From Bacillus sp. AFS029637 (GTDB lineage Bacteria > Bacillota > Bacilli > Bacillales > Bacillaceae_G), in assembly GCF_002584985.1 (NCBI RefSeq), contig NZ_NUPZ01000023.1:270304-334303 (forward strand): a stretch of 64,000 nt of DNA, written 5' to 3'. The position numbers were made by a program, and so were the translations under genes. The notes beneath the pieces were generated by a model. That model was given only the letters and a program-made list of their open reading frames with translations, was not told the DNA's origin and searched no databases. How positions within the stretch are numbered: the stretch's first letter is position 1; each line of letters begins with the position of its first letter. Below are positions 25,606 through 34,549 of this stretch, one piece after another.

Positions 25606-26046
25606 ATGAGAAATGAAATGAACCTTCAATTTTCAGCGTTAAGTCAGAATGAATCATTCGCTCGTGTTACAGTAGCTGCTTTTATTGCACAACTTGACCC
25701 GACGATGGAAGAACTAACAGAAATTAAAACGGTGGTGTCAGAAGCAGTTACAAATGCAATTATTCATGGGTACGAAGGAAATGCAGAAGGTGTTGTTTAT
25801 ATTTCAGTGATTTTGGAAGAAGCAATGGTGAAACTCACGATTCGAGATGAAGGGATTGGTATCTTTAACTTAGATGAAGCGAGACAACCCCTTTTTACAA
25901 CTAAACCTGAATTAGAGCGTTCCGGAATGGGATTTACTATCATGGAAAATTTTATGGATGAAGTAGAAGTTATTTCAAACGAATCTTTCGGGACAACAAT
26001 CCATTTGACAAAATACTTATCAAATAGTAACGCTCTATGCAATTAA
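25606..26046 (+). CDS. spoIIAB: anti-sigma F factor, serine kinase
   Basis: A 146-residue GHKL-type kinase. The N box [11 protein letters not shown], the G1 box IRDEGIGI and the G2 region [12 protein letters not shown] form the ATP-binding site. It binds sigma-F with ATP, or phosphorylates SpoIIAA. Its ATG directly abuts the spoIIAA stop, implying coupled translation and balanced amounts of the partners. sigF follows after 12 bases. Confidence 0.96.
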
Positions 26047-26058
26047 GGAGAATAGCCT

Positions 26059-26817
26059 ATGGACACAGAGGTCAAAAATGAGAAGAAGAAACCTCAGTTA
26101 AAGGACCACGAGCTAAAAGCGTTAATTCAAAAAAGTCAAGATGGAGATCAACAAGCAAGAGATACAATCGTTCAAAGTAATATGCGTCTCGTATGGTCGG
26201 TTGTGCAGCGGTTTCTGAACCGAGGATACGAACCAGACGACTTATTTCAAATTGGATGTATTGGACTCTTAAAATCGGTAGATAAATTTGATTTATCTTT
26301 CGACGTGAAATTTTCAACATATGCAGTTCCCATGATTATTGGAGAAATTCAACGATTTTTACGTGACGATGGATCAGTGAAAGTGAGTAGATCTTTAAAA
26401 GAAACAGGAAACAAAATTCGAAAGATGAGAGACGAGCTTTCGAAAGAATTCGGAAGGGCTCCAACGATTAATGAAGTAGCGGAGGCTCTGGAACTAACGC
26501 CAGAAGAAGTCGTTTTGGCACAAGAAGCAAGTCGTGCTCCTTCATCAATACATGAAACCGTGTATGAAAACGATGGGGATCCAATTACTATTTTGGATCA
26601 AATCGCAGATCAATCTGAGACGAAATGGTTTGATAAAATTGCTTTAAAAGAAGCGATTAGAGAACTGGATGAACGCGAACGTTTAATTGTGTATTTGCGC
26701 TATTATAAAGACCAAACACAATCAGAAGTAGCGGAGCGCATAGGCATTTCTCAAGTGCAAGTTTCAAGACTTGAAAAGAAAATATTAAAACAGATGAAAG
26801 ATCGAATAGATGAATAG
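26059..26817 (+). CDS. sigF: RNA polymerase sigma-F factor
   Basis: A 252-residue sigma-70-family factor for the early forespore. Region 2 contains GYEPDDLFQIGCIGLLKSVD and FSTYAVPMIIGEIQRFLRDD; region 3 follows; region 4 ends with the helix-turn-helix QSEVAERIGISQVQVSRLEK. Order with spoIIAA and spoIIAB fixes the identity. It directs genes such as dacF just upstream in this window. The end of the gene overlaps a hairpin terminator. Confidence 0.96.
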   Translation: MDTEVKNEKKKPQLKDHELKALIQKSQDGDQQARDTIVQSNMRLVWSVVQRFLNRGYEPDDLFQIGCIGLLKSVDKFDLSFDVKFSTYAVPMIIGEIQRFLRDDGSVKVSRSLKETGNKIRKMRDELSKEFGRAPTINEVAEALELTPEEVVLAQEASRAPSSIHETVYENDGDPITILDQIADQSETKWFDKIALKEAIRELDERERLIVYLRYYKDQTQSEVAERIGISQVQVSRLEKKILKQMKDRIDE

Positions 26818-26837
26818 CTATCTATTCGATTTTTTCA
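26803..26837 (+). terminator. terminator after sigF
   Basis: ATCGAATAGAT pairs with ATCTATTCGAT around GAATAGCT, then TTTTTTC; it overlaps the last sigF codons. Confidence 0.82.
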
Positions 26838-26889
26838 TTGTAATGAAAATAGAAGATTACACCTATTGTCGAAAAGTTTACAGAATTTA

Positions 26890-26918
26890 TTGATAATTTA
26901 GTTAATTTAAAATATAAT
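26890..26918 (+). promoter_or_regulatory. sigma-A promoter of the NSS transporter gene
   Basis: TTGATA (26890-26895), 17-base spacer, TATAAT (26913-26918). Confidence 0.7.
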
Positions 26919-26953
26919 CCAAGTATGAACTTGTCACAAAGGGGGAAGGAAAC

Positions 26954-28480
26954 ATGGAAACGAGGCAACAATGGGGAACGAGGGCCGGATTTATTTTCGC
27001 AGCGGTCGGCTCTGCAGTTGGTTTAGGAAACATATGGCGTTTTCCTTATACAGCGTATGAAAATGGAGGAGGCGCATTCTTTTTACCGTACTTATTCGCA
27101 TTATTAACGACTGGTATTTCATTGTTAGCATTCGAATTTGCTCTTGGACATCGCCATCGTGGTTCAGCACCACTTACGTTCTTCCGTATTCATCCACGTG
27201 CTGAGTTTATTGGATGGTGGCAAATGTGTGTAACATTTATCGTTTCAACATATTATGCAGTAATTATTGCTTGGTCTATTTCGTATACGTACTTTGCAAT
27301 TACTGGAGCATGGGGGAAAGACACGCAATCATTCTTATTTAAAGAATATTTACATGTTGCAGATAAGCCAGGGCAGTTTGGAGGGCTCGTGCCAGAAGTA
27401 TTAATCCCACTAGCGCTCGTTTGGATTATTGTGCTGGGTGTTGCATTTAAAGGCGTTAAGAAAGGAATCGAAGTTGTTAACCGCATTTTTATTCCGTTAT
27501 TAGTTGTTATGTTCCTAATTATCGTTGTTCGTGCAGTGACAATGGAAGGTGCGATGCAAGGATTAGATGCATTCTTTAAACCAGATTGGAGTCGTATTTT
27601 TGATGGGAAAGTATGGCTTGCTGCTTACGGTCAAATCTTCTTTAGTTTATCTTTAGCATTCGGAATTATGATTACGTATTCTAGTTATTTACCGAAAAAC
27701 TCAGATACAACAAATAATGCTTTTATTACTGGATTTGCGAATTCAGGATTTGAATTATTAGCAGGGATTGGGGTCTTTGCAGCTCTTGGATTTATGGCAA
27801 ATAACATGGGGGTACCGGTTGATAAAGTAGCTAGTGCTGGTGTAGGACTTGCGTTTGTAGTATTCCCGCAAATTATTAATGAACTGCCGATGTCACCGTT
27901 GTTTGGTGTATTATTCTTCTTATCGTTAACGGTCGCTGGAATTACATCACTTATTTCACTTGCGGAAGTATGTTTTGCGGCTGTATCTGAAAAATTTAGC
28001 TTAAGTCGTCAAAAAACGATTGGAATTATGGGAACGCTTCTTGTGTTAGTTTCTCTTGTTTTTGCAACACGTGGTGGGCTTATGTTCCTAGATGTTGTTG
28101 ATTATTTCGCTAACAATTTTGGATTAATTTCAATAGCGCTTGTTGAAGTAGTGACAATAGGACTTATCTTGCGTCGTTTACCAGTTTATCAAAATCATGC
28201 AAACTTTGTATCTGATATAAAGTTAGGGACATTTTGGAGAGTGAGTTTACTTGTTATTACCCCTCTTATGTTAGGGTATATGTTAATTGATGGCACAATC
28301 CAAAATATTAAAAAGAACTACGGAGACTATCCAACTGAGTTTGTTGTAACATATGGTTGGTCAATTGCAGCGGCGTTCCTAATTGTTGCAATAATCATGA
28401 GTCTGAAAAAATGGAATGCGCAAATACATTCAGATTCTGCTAAGCTTGAAAAAGAATGGAAAGATCGAGGTGTTTCATAA
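26954..28480 (+). CDS. sodium-dependent transporter, NSS (SNF) family
   Basis: A 508-residue transporter with about 12 membrane segments. The N-terminal RAGFIFAAVGSAVGLGNIWR followed by FPYTAYENGGGAFFLPY is the sodium- and substrate-binding signature of the neurotransmitter:sodium symporter family (LeuT fold). Bacterial members import amino acids. A 32-residue membrane peptide gene overlaps its stop by one base, the arrangement seen in the MetP-MetS methionine/alanine importer. The gene has its own promoter and terminator and interrupts the B. subtilis order sigF-spoVAA. Substrate: hydrophobic amino acid, by inference. Confidence 0.88.
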   Translation: METRQQWGTRAGFIFAAVGSAVGLGNIWRFPYTAYENGGGAFFLPYLFALLTTGISLLAFEFALGHRHRGSAPLTFFRIHPRAEFIGWWQMCVTFIVSTYYAVIIAWSISYTYFAITGAWGKDTQSFLFKEYLHVADKPGQFGGLVPEVLIPLALVWIIVLGVAFKGVKKGIEVVNRIFIPLLVVMFLIIVVRAVTMEGAMQGLDAFFKPDWSRIFDGKVWLAAYGQIFFSLSLAFGIMITYSSYLPKNSDTTNNAFITGFANSGFELLAGIGVFAALGFMANNMGVPVDKVASAGVGLAFVVFPQIINELPMSPLFGVLFFLSLTVAGITSLISLAEVCFAAVSEKFSLSRQKTIGIMGTLLVLVSLVFATRGGLMFLDVVDYFANNFGLISIALVEVVTIGLILRRLPVYQNHANFVSDIKLGTFWRVSLLVITPLMLGYMLIDGTIQNIKKNYGDYPTEFVVTYGWSIAAAFLIVAIIMSLKKWNAQIHSDSAKLEKEWKDRGVS

Positions 28481-28578
28481 TGAGTGGATCAGCGATTATG
28501 ATGATGGTTATTGGAATGGTGGTCATTTGGGGAGGGCTTGCATTAAGTATCGCAAATTTATTTAAGAAAAAGGCATAA
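28480..28578 (+). CDS. NSS transporter small subunit (MetS-like peptide)
   Basis: A 32-residue peptide with a single membrane helix (MMMVIGMVVIWGGLALSI) and the basic tail NLFKKKA. Its ATG overlaps the stop codon of the transporter gene (TAATG), so translation is coupled. Short peptides of this pattern accompany NSS transporters of the MetP/MetS type and are needed for transport there. A strong terminator follows. Confidence 0.8.
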   Translation: MSGSAIMMMVIGMVVIWGGLALSIANLFKKKA

Positions 28579-28581
28579 TTT

Positions 28582-28619
28582 AAAAACATCTGCACCGAAA
28601 CGGTGCAGATGTTTTTTTT
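28582..28619 (+). terminator. terminator after the NSS transporter pair
   Basis: AACATCTGCACCG pairs with CGGTGCAGATGTT around AAA, then eight T. Confidence 0.92.
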
Positions 28620-28630
28620 ATGAAAAAATT

Positions 28631-28660
28631 GTATTAGAAAAAAATTCAATAACCATACTA
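28631..28660 (+). promoter_or_regulatory. sigma-G promoter of the spoVA operon
   Basis: GTATT (28631-28635), 18-base spacer, CATACTA (28654-28660), matching GNATR-N18-CATNNTA with one mismatch. spoVA is a forespore sigma-G operon. Confidence 0.75.
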
Positions 28661-28694
28661 CAACTACGAGGAAGAGTGAAGAGGTGAATGTAAA

Positions 28695-29315
28695 TTGGAA
28701 CGAACTATATATATTAAAATGCGCAACCGCTTAAAAGTGTCTCCTTCGTATGAAGTGAAATTGAGAGATATTGCTCAGCTTGCTGGAGATGCTCTTATAG
28801 TTGAAGCGTTACAAAATGAGATTGTTTACAAAATAACAGCACATGATAAAACACATGTTGTAATTGATGTTATGAAGATAATTGAGATCATTGAGAAAAA
28901 AGCGGCTCACATACAAATTAATTTACTCGGTTCTGGACAAACTCTTGTTGAAATTATTTATGAAAAAAAGAAAGTTCATCCAGTGTTCTTTGGACTTGTA
29001 TGGTTATTACTTTTTATTGGAGCAGCTCTTGCAATCATTTATTTCCATGAGGATGTAAGTATGCAACAAGTGCATCAACGGTTATATTACATGATTACTG
29101 GAGAGTTTAAGGAGCAACCACTATTATTTCAAGTTCCATATTCAGTAGGTCTTGGATTAGGTATGGTTTTATTTTTTAATCATGTATTTCAAAAGCGAAT
29201 TAATGAAGAGCCGAGTCCGTTAGAAGTCGAGATGTTCCAATATCAACAGTCGCTTGATCAATATGTAATTGTGAATGAAAACAAGGATAACACGAAACAG
29301 CTTGCCGATGATTGA
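28695..29315 (+). CDS. spoVAA: stage V sporulation protein AA
   Basis: A 206-residue protein. The N-terminal half is soluble (ERTIYIKMRNRLKV, AQLAGD) and the C-terminal half has two membrane segments (PVFFGLVWLLLFIGAALAII and LLFQVPYSVGLGLGMVLFF). It is the first gene of the seven-gene spoVA operon, whose products form the inner-membrane channel for dipicolinic acid in spores. The start is TTG 28695, with GAGGTG upstream. spoVAB overlaps its stop. Confidence 0.92.
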   Translation: MERTIYIKMRNRLKVSPSYEVKLRDIAQLAGDALIVEALQNEIVYKITAHDKTHVVIDVMKIIEIIEKKAAHIQINLLGSGQTLVEIIYEKKKVHPVFFGLVWLLLFIGAALAIIYFHEDVSMQQVHQRLYYMITGEFKEQPLLFQVPYSVGLGLGMVLFFNHVFQKRINEEPSPLEVEMFQYQQSLDQYVIVNENKDNTKQLADD

Positions 29316-29724
29316 ATGTGGGTTTGTTATATTAATTGGTTTAGCTGGCGGGATTGCAGTAGGTAGCGGATATGTTGCCTTTTTAGCTGTACTTGGTATA
29401 ATCCCTCGTTTAGCTCAATTAACGAGAAGTGGAAAGCATATTCAATATTTTGAGTGGGCTGTCATTGCAGGTACTTTAACAGGGGCTTGGTGTAGTTTGA
29501 AAAACATTACATTTCAAACATCACAATATTGGCTTGTAATATTAGGGTTATTTTGTGGCACATTCATTGGAATGCTCGCTGCAGCATTAACAGAAGTATT
29601 AAATGTTTTACCTATTTTAGCGAAACGAGTCGGGGTAGAGGGGAAAATTGTTATTTTACTCGTTGCTCTTGTACTTGGAAAAGTAATAGGCTCATTGTTT
29701 CACTGGATTTATTTCGTAAAGTAG
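29308..29724 (+). CDS. spoVAB: stage V sporulation protein AB
   Basis: A 138-residue protein with four membrane segments (for example CGFVILIGLAGGIAVGSGYV). AFLAVLGIIPRLAQLT is close to the B. subtilis protein. The ATG at 29308 overlaps the end of spoVAA by eight bases. No strong Shine-Dalgarno is seen, so translation is probably coupled to spoVAA. Part of the dipicolinate transport machinery; the individual role is unknown. Confidence 0.92.
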   Translation: MIECGFVILIGLAGGIAVGSGYVAFLAVLGIIPRLAQLTRSGKHIQYFEWAVIAGTLTGAWCSLKNITFQTSQYWLVILGLFCGTFIGMLAAALTEVLNVLPILAKRVGVEGKIVILLVALVLGKVIGSLFHWIYFVK

Positions 29725-29738
29725 GAGGCAATATATTA

Positions 29739-30197
29739 ATGACAAGGCGAAAATTGAAAGATGATTACATAAATAAAGTGAAAGAGTATCATCCAAAACC
29801 ACCTTATTTGCTAAATTGTGTGAAGGCATTTCTTGTAGGTGGGCTCGTTTGTACAATTGGAGAAGTACTGACGAAATTTTATATACATTATTTTCACTTT
29901 AGTGAACAAGAGGCAGGAAATCCGACAGTTGCAACTCTTGTTTTATTATCGGCGATTTTAACAGGGTGTGGTGTATATGATAAAATCGGTCAATTCGCTG
30001 GAGCAGGATCGGCAGTACCAGTTACGGGATTCGCGAATTCTATGGCGAGTGCTGCGCTAGAACATAAAAGTGAAGGGATTGTTCTAGGGATTGCTACCAA
30101 CATGTTTAAACTTGCAGGAAGTGTTATCGTGTTTGGTGTTGTTGGAGCATATATTATCGGATTAATAAGGTATACTTTTAAAATTTTTATGTCTTAA
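29739..30197 (+). CDS. spoVAC: stage V sporulation protein AC
   Basis: A 152-residue membrane protein. After a basic N-terminus (TRRKLKDDYINKVKEYHPKP) come about four membrane segments. AGAGSAVPVTGFANSMASAALE is the conserved SpoVAC/SpoVAE motif, also present in spoVAE in this operon. SpoVAC has been described as a mechanosensitive channel for dipicolinate release. I start at ATG 29739, where TAGGAGG lies upstream; a long in-frame extension to 29529 runs through spoVAB and is not real. Confidence 0.94.
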   Translation: MTRRKLKDDYINKVKEYHPKPPYLLNCVKAFLVGGLVCTIGEVLTKFYIHYFHFSEQEAGNPTVATLVLLSAILTGCGVYDKIGQFAGAGSAVPVTGFANSMASAALEHKSEGIVLGIATNMFKLAGSVIVFGVVGAYIIGLIRYTFKIFMS

Positions 30198-30210
30198 AGG
30201 AGGGGCGAGT

Positions 30211-31227
30211 ATGAGGTTGACCGGAAAACAAACGTGGGTATTTCAAAATGATATTTACGTGAATGCAACGGGTACTGCTGTCGGTCCAAAAGAAGCTGAA
30301 GGCCCTCTTGGAAAGGATTTTGACATTTCATATGATGATTTACATTGTGGAGAGGAAAACTGGGAACTTGCTGAACGAAGATTGATGTCCGATTCAATTC
30401 AACAAGCGGTGCAAAAAGGGAATATAAAAACATCACAAATTGATTTCTTTTTAGCGGGCGATTTATTAAATCAAACAGTGACAGCAAATTATGTTGCTAG
30501 GGAGTTTGGTATTCCATTTCTAGGAATGTTTAGTGCTTGTGCGACGTCGATGGAAACTTTAGCGGTGGGATCAGCTTTTATAGATGGTGGATTTGCCAAT
30601 CGTGTCTTAGCTACAGTAAGCAGTCATAATGCAACGGCGGAAAGGCAATTTCGTTATCCGACAGAGTACGGGGGACAAAAGCCTGGAACAGCGAATTCAA
30701 CTGTTACAGGTGCGGGATCCATATTAATTAGCAAAGAAAAAAGTGCAATTAAAATTACAGCAGCTACGATTGGGAAAGTGCAGGATTTAGGAATTACGAA
30801 TCCTTTAGATATGGGATCGGCGATGGCGCCAGCAGCTGCTCATACAATCCAACAGCATTTTGAAGATTTGAGGAGAAGTGCAGCTGACTATGATTTGATT
30901 GTTACGGGTGATTTATCAGGTGTTGGGACACCACTCGCGAAGCAACTATTATTGGAAGAAGGTTACGAACTTGGGCATACATACACTGATTGTGGATTAA
31001 TGATTTATGATTCCGGTCAAGAAGAAGTATTTGCTGGTGGTAGTGGCTGCGCTTGTTCAGCTGTTGTCACATATGGTCATTTATTACGAGAGATGCAAAA
31101 AGGGAATTTACAACGAATTTTTGTCGTTGCTACCGGTGCGTTATTAAGCCCGATGATGATGCAGCAGAAAGAAACGATTCCGACGATTGCACATGGTGTC
31201 GTATTTGAGAGAGTGAAAGGAGAGTGA
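30211..31227 (+). CDS. spoVAD: stage V sporulation protein AD
   Basis: A 338-residue thiolase-fold protein. GIPFLGMFSACATSMETLAVG contains the Cys region corresponding to the thiolase active site, and the domain shape follows beta-ketoacyl-ACP synthase III. In spores SpoVAD binds dipicolinic acid rather than acting as an enzyme. AAAGGAGGGG lies upstream. It is encoded between the two small paralogous membrane proteins SpoVAC and SpoVAE. Confidence 0.95.
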   Translation: MRLTGKQTWVFQNDIYVNATGTAVGPKEAEGPLGKDFDISYDDLHCGEENWELAERRLMSDSIQQAVQKGNIKTSQIDFFLAGDLLNQTVTANYVAREFGIPFLGMFSACATSMETLAVGSAFIDGGFANRVLATVSSHNATAERQFRYPTEYGGQKPGTANSTVTGAGSILISKEKSAIKITAATIGKVQDLGITNPLDMGSAMAPAAAHTIQQHFEDLRRSAADYDLIVTGDLSGVGTPLAKQLLLEEGYELGHTYTDCGLMIYDSGQEEVFAGGSGCACSAVVTYGHLLREMQKGNLQRIFVVATGALLSPMMMQQKETIPTIAHGVVFERVKGE

Positions 31228-31230
31228 AAT

Positions 31231-31581
31231 GTGGATTTTGTATATGCATTTCTTGTAGGTGGTGCTATTTGTGTGATTGGGCAAATATTGTTAGATTTCG
31301 CAAAGTTAACCCCAGCACATTTAATGGCAACTTTTGTAGTTATCGGAGCGATTTTAGATGGATTTGGATTGTACGATAAGCTTATAAAGTTTGCAGGTGC
31401 TGGGGCAACAGTTCCTATTACAAGCTTTGGTCATTCACTATTGCACGGAGCGATGCATGCGGCAGAGAAACATGGTTATTTAGGAATTGGTATTGGTATG
31501 TTTAGTTTAACGTCTGCGGGCATTTCCGCAGCGATATTATTTTCATTTTTTGTAGCACTTATATGTAAACCGAAAGGATAA
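31231..31581 (+). CDS. spoVAE: stage V sporulation protein AE (AEB)
   Basis: A 116-residue membrane protein with four hydrophobic segments, paralogous to SpoVAC: both share [13 protein letters not shown]-like GCGVYDK, and [14 protein letters not shown]. It starts at GTG 31231, with GGAGAG upstream, three bases after spoVAD. In B. subtilis nomenclature it is SpoVAEB, part of the dipicolinate channel. Confidence 0.93.
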   Translation: MDFVYAFLVGGAICVIGQILLDFAKLTPAHLMATFVVIGAILDGFGLYDKLIKFAGAGATVPITSFGHSLLHGAMHAAEKHGYLGIGIGMFSLTSAGISAAILFSFFVALICKPKG

Positions 31582-31586
31582 ATCAA

Positions 31587-32156
31587 ATGAGACGAAGGGT
31601 TGTTTTGGTTACAGATGGAGATGAATATGCAAAGCGAACAATTGAGCTGTTAACAAAGGAATTTGGGGGAAGGTGTATTTCAGCATCGCAAAGCAATCCA
31701 ACCAAATTGACAGGGAAGAAAGTTGTTGAGCTTATTATGCAAACGCCATATGACCCTGTATTTGTCATGTTTGATGACAGTGGATTTATTGGAGAAGGCT
31801 CTGGAGAAAAGGCTTTAAAATATGTAGCAACGCATAAACAAATTGATGTACTTGGTATTTTAGCGGTTGCATCTAATACACATCACTGGGAATGGGCGCG
31901 TGTAGATGTAAGTGTAGATCGGAATGGGAATTTGACAGAATACGGTGTCGACAAATTTGGACTTCCAGATGGTGAAGTTGGCAGGATTAGTGGAGATACG
32001 ATTTATTGTTTAGATGATTTGAATGTGCCTGTCATTGTTGGTGTTGGTGATATTGGAAAGATGTGTGGCAATGATGAATGTGAGAGAGGGTCACCTATTA
32101 CCAAAAAAGCAATTCAATTAATTTTGGAAAGGAGTGGGTTTTATGACGAAGCCTAA
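31587..32156 (+). CDS. spoVAEA: stage V sporulation protein AEA
   Basis: A 189-residue soluble protein beginning [38 protein letters not shown] and [13 protein letters not shown] are conserved with B. subtilis SpoVAEA. The first part looks like a Toprim-type fold with acidic residues. It has no signal peptide or membrane helix. Its role in dipicolinate movement or germination is not defined. spoVAF starts 14 bases before its stop. Confidence 0.92.
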   Translation: MRRRVVLVTDGDEYAKRTIELLTKEFGGRCISASQSNPTKLTGKKVVELIMQTPYDPVFVMFDDSGFIGEGSGEKALKYVATHKQIDVLGILAVASNTHHWEWARVDVSVDRNGNLTEYGVDKFGLPDGEVGRISGDTIYCLDDLNVPVIVGVGDIGKMCGNDECERGSPITKKAIQLILERSGFYDEA

Positions 32157-33615
32157 AAAAGTGAATATCCCTATTTCAACTTTTATAAGTGACAACGAAA
32201 ATTATTTAAAGCAAACAGTTGGATTGGGTGTCACATACGATGTTGGTATTCGTAAATTTCAAATTTTAAACAAAGAAATTGGTGTGTTATTTGTAAATGG
32301 ACTTTGTGATACGAATTATATTATCCCTATTTTAGAAGAAGCAGTAGATACAAATGAAATAAGGGATGTAGAAGAAGATACAGTAAAGCTTTTAGAGAAT
32401 CGTTTAATTCATCAACAAGTAAGTAAAGTGAAAACGATGGATGAGGTAATGCTCCAAGTATTATCAGGACTTATCGTTATATTTGTGGAAGGTGAAACGG
32501 AAGCGTTCGCAATTGATGTTCGTAGTTATCCAGGACGAACGCCGACAGAACCAGATACTGAAAAAGTAGTACGTGGTGCGAGAGATGGATTTGTTGAAAA
32601 TATCGTTGTAAATACAGCATTAATTCGTAGAAGAATTCGCGACCCACGTCTTCGAAATGAAATGATTCGAGTAGGGGATAGATCGCAAACGGATATTTGT
32701 ATTACATACGTTCAAGATGTTGCAAATCCGGATTTAGTGAAGATTATAAAACAAGAATTAAGTAGCATTGAAGTAGATGGGATTACGATGGCGGATAAAA
32801 CGGTAGAAGAATTTGTAGTCAAACAAGGTTATAATCCCTTCCCGCTTATTCGGTACACAGAAAGGCCAGATGTAGCAGCAAATCATTTGTTAGAAGGACA
32901 TGTGTTAGTACTTGTTGATACATCACCAAGTGCTATGATTACTCCAACAACATATTTCCACCATTTACAGCATGCAGAAGAGTTTAGACAAAATCCAGCT
33001 GTAGGTACATTTTTACGTTGGGTACGTTTTCTAGGTGTTATATTTTCTCTATTCTTACTGCCATTTTGGCTAGCTTTTGTATTTGATCCAACTCTTTTAC
33101 CGGAAAACCTGGCTTTCATTGGGCCAAATAAGATGACACATTTACCGGTTTTATTACAAGTTTTGATGGCGGAAATCGGACTCGAATTTTTAAGGATGGC
33201 TGCCATTCATACACCGACATCATTGTCGTCAGCAGCAGGATTAATTTCTGCCATATTAATTGGTCAAATTGCAATTGATGTAGGTTTGTTTGTACCAGAA
33301 GTTATTTTGTATGTAGCGGTTTCTATGATTGGATCATTTGCAACGCCGAGTTATGAACTAGGGCTTGGGAATAAGGTTGGGAAATTGTTTGTCATTATTT
33401 TGACAGGTATTTTTCATGAAATGGGATTTGTAATAGGAATGACGATATTGATTCTATTTTTAACGTCTATAAAAAGCTTACAAACACCGTATTTATGGCC
33501 GTTTTTACCGTTTGATTGGGGCGCGTTAACGAAAATTTTACTCCGTCCAACTATGTCTAGTTTAAAAGTGCGTCCTAGTATTGTGCGACCTCAAAATGTA
33601 AGAAGACAAAAATAA
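32143..33615 (+). CDS. spoVAF: stage V sporulation protein AF, GerA-like
   Basis: A 490-residue protein of the GerA-A germinant-receptor family. The hydrophilic N-terminal half contains [20 protein letters not shown] and RTALIRRRI-like [15 protein letters not shown], hallmarks of GerA A subunits. The C-terminal half has four to five membrane segments. It probably acts with germinant receptors in the spore inner membrane. ATG 32143 has AAAGGAG nine bases upstream and overlaps spoVAEA. Last gene of the operon; a terminator follows. B. subtilis has lysA next, which is absent here. Confidence 0.94.
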   Translation: MTKPKKVNIPISTFISDNENYLKQTVGLGVTYDVGIRKFQILNKEIGVLFVNGLCDTNYIIPILEEAVDTNEIRDVEEDTVKLLENRLIHQQVSKVKTMDEVMLQVLSGLIVIFVEGETEAFAIDVRSYPGRTPTEPDTEKVVRGARDGFVENIVVNTALIRRRIRDPRLRNEMIRVGDRSQTDICITYVQDVANPDLVKIIKQELSSIEVDGITMADKTVEEFVVKQGYNPFPLIRYTERPDVAANHLLEGHVLVLVDTSPSAMITPTTYFHHLQHAEEFRQNPAVGTFLRWVRFLGVIFSLFLLPFWLAFVFDPTLLPENLAFIGPNKMTHLPVLLQVLMAEIGLEFLRMAAIHTPTSLSSAAGLISAILIGQIAIDVGLFVPEVILYVAVSMIGSFATPSYELGLGNKVGKLFVIILTGIFHEMGFVIGMTILILFLTSIKSLQTPYLWPFLPFDWGALTKILLRPTMSSLKVRPSIVRPQNVRRQK

Positions 33616-33645
33616 ACGGGATTATACTCCCGTTTATTTTTTTAT
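33609..33645 (+). terminator. terminator after the spoVA operon
   Basis: AATAAACGGGA pairs with TCCCGTTTATT, then TTTTTTATT. Confidence 0.88.
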
Positions 33646-33730
33646 TGAAAATTTATTATTTTTTTAACAAAAACCAAACATTTTTTGTGTACACTTAGAG
33701 TAGATATTGTGTATGGAAGGGGAAGAGGAC

Positions 33731-34516
33731 ATGATTAAATTATTTGTAAGTGATTTAGACGATACGCTCGTTTACAATGTGAATCATATGCAAAAAGAAG
33801 ATGAACGGGCACTTTGCTGGTTAGCTGAAAAAGGGACAAATATTTGTTTTGCCTCTGGACGTTTTACGCACCGAATTGATGAAGTCGTAAAAAGGTTTGC
33901 ATTTCCATACTACACAACGGGTTTAAATGGAGCAACAATGTTACTACCGGATGGAAACGTATTTTATGAATCGAGTTTTGAAGAACAGGTTGCCCAGGAA
34001 ATATATCGATATATACATAAAAAAGGACTAGCAGATATTGTTTGTGCAAATGAGCAGCGATATACAAAAAAGAAGAATGAGCATCATCATACTTTTGAAG
34101 AGTATATGGGGGTGCATATTGCTGAGATAGAAAAGTTAGAAGAGGAATTTGGGAAAACGGTACATCCTGCGAAATTATTTGTATTTGGGGAAGAAGAAAA
34201 AATTGTAGCTTTAGATCGAGAGTTACGGGATACGTTTCATGGTGAAGCGGAAGTCTTTATATCAGGTAAACGCTATGTTGATATTATGCCAAGGGGCGTG
34301 AGTAAGGGAACTGCTCTAAAGCAACTAATGGAATATTTACAAATTGAAGCAAGAGAAGTGGCATGTATTGGAGATTCTTTTAATGACATTTCTATGTTTG
34401 AAGTAACCCCACATTCATTTACTCTTCATCATGCTCATCCTTATGTGAAGGAGAAAGCGAATCATGTTGTTCGTTCTGTTGAAGAAGCTGTTATGAAATT
34501 ACCATTACTTGTATAA
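33731..34516 (+). CDS. HAD family hydrolase, Cof type
   Basis: A 261-residue phosphatase. The nucleophile motif is FVSDLDDTLV with Asp8 and Asp10; motif II is FASGR; the C-terminal GDSFNDISMF supplies the Mg2+-binding acids. The central cap is the C2 type of Cof/YbiV-like enzymes, which dephosphorylate sugar phosphates or flavins. It resembles the other HAD protein at 43040-43846 in size and motifs. It sits where B. subtilis has lysA after spoVAF. ATG 33731 follows GGGGAAGAGG. Substrate unknown. Confidence 0.88.
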   Translation: MIKLFVSDLDDTLVYNVNHMQKEDERALCWLAEKGTNICFASGRFTHRIDEVVKRFAFPYYTTGLNGATMLLPDGNVFYESSFEEQVAQEIYRYIHKKGLADIVCANEQRYTKKKNEHHHTFEEYMGVHIAEIEKLEEEFGKTVHPAKLFVFGEEEKIVALDRELRDTFHGEAEVFISGKRYVDIMPRGVSKGTALKQLMEYLQIEAREVACIGDSFNDISMFEVTPHSFTLHHAHPYVKEKANHVVRSVEEAVMKLPLLV

Positions 34517-34549
34517 AAAGAAGCTCGTCAGTGACGAGCTTCTTTTTTA
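34516..34549. terminator. bidirectional terminator between the HAD gene and ypuA
   Basis: AAGAAGCTCGTCA pairs with TGACGAGCTTCTT, with A- and T-runs. Confidence 0.88.

Noticed and set aside
29529-29738. N-terminal extension of spoVAC
   Set aside because: It runs through spoVAB in another frame; spoVAC starts at ATG 29739 after TAGGAGG.
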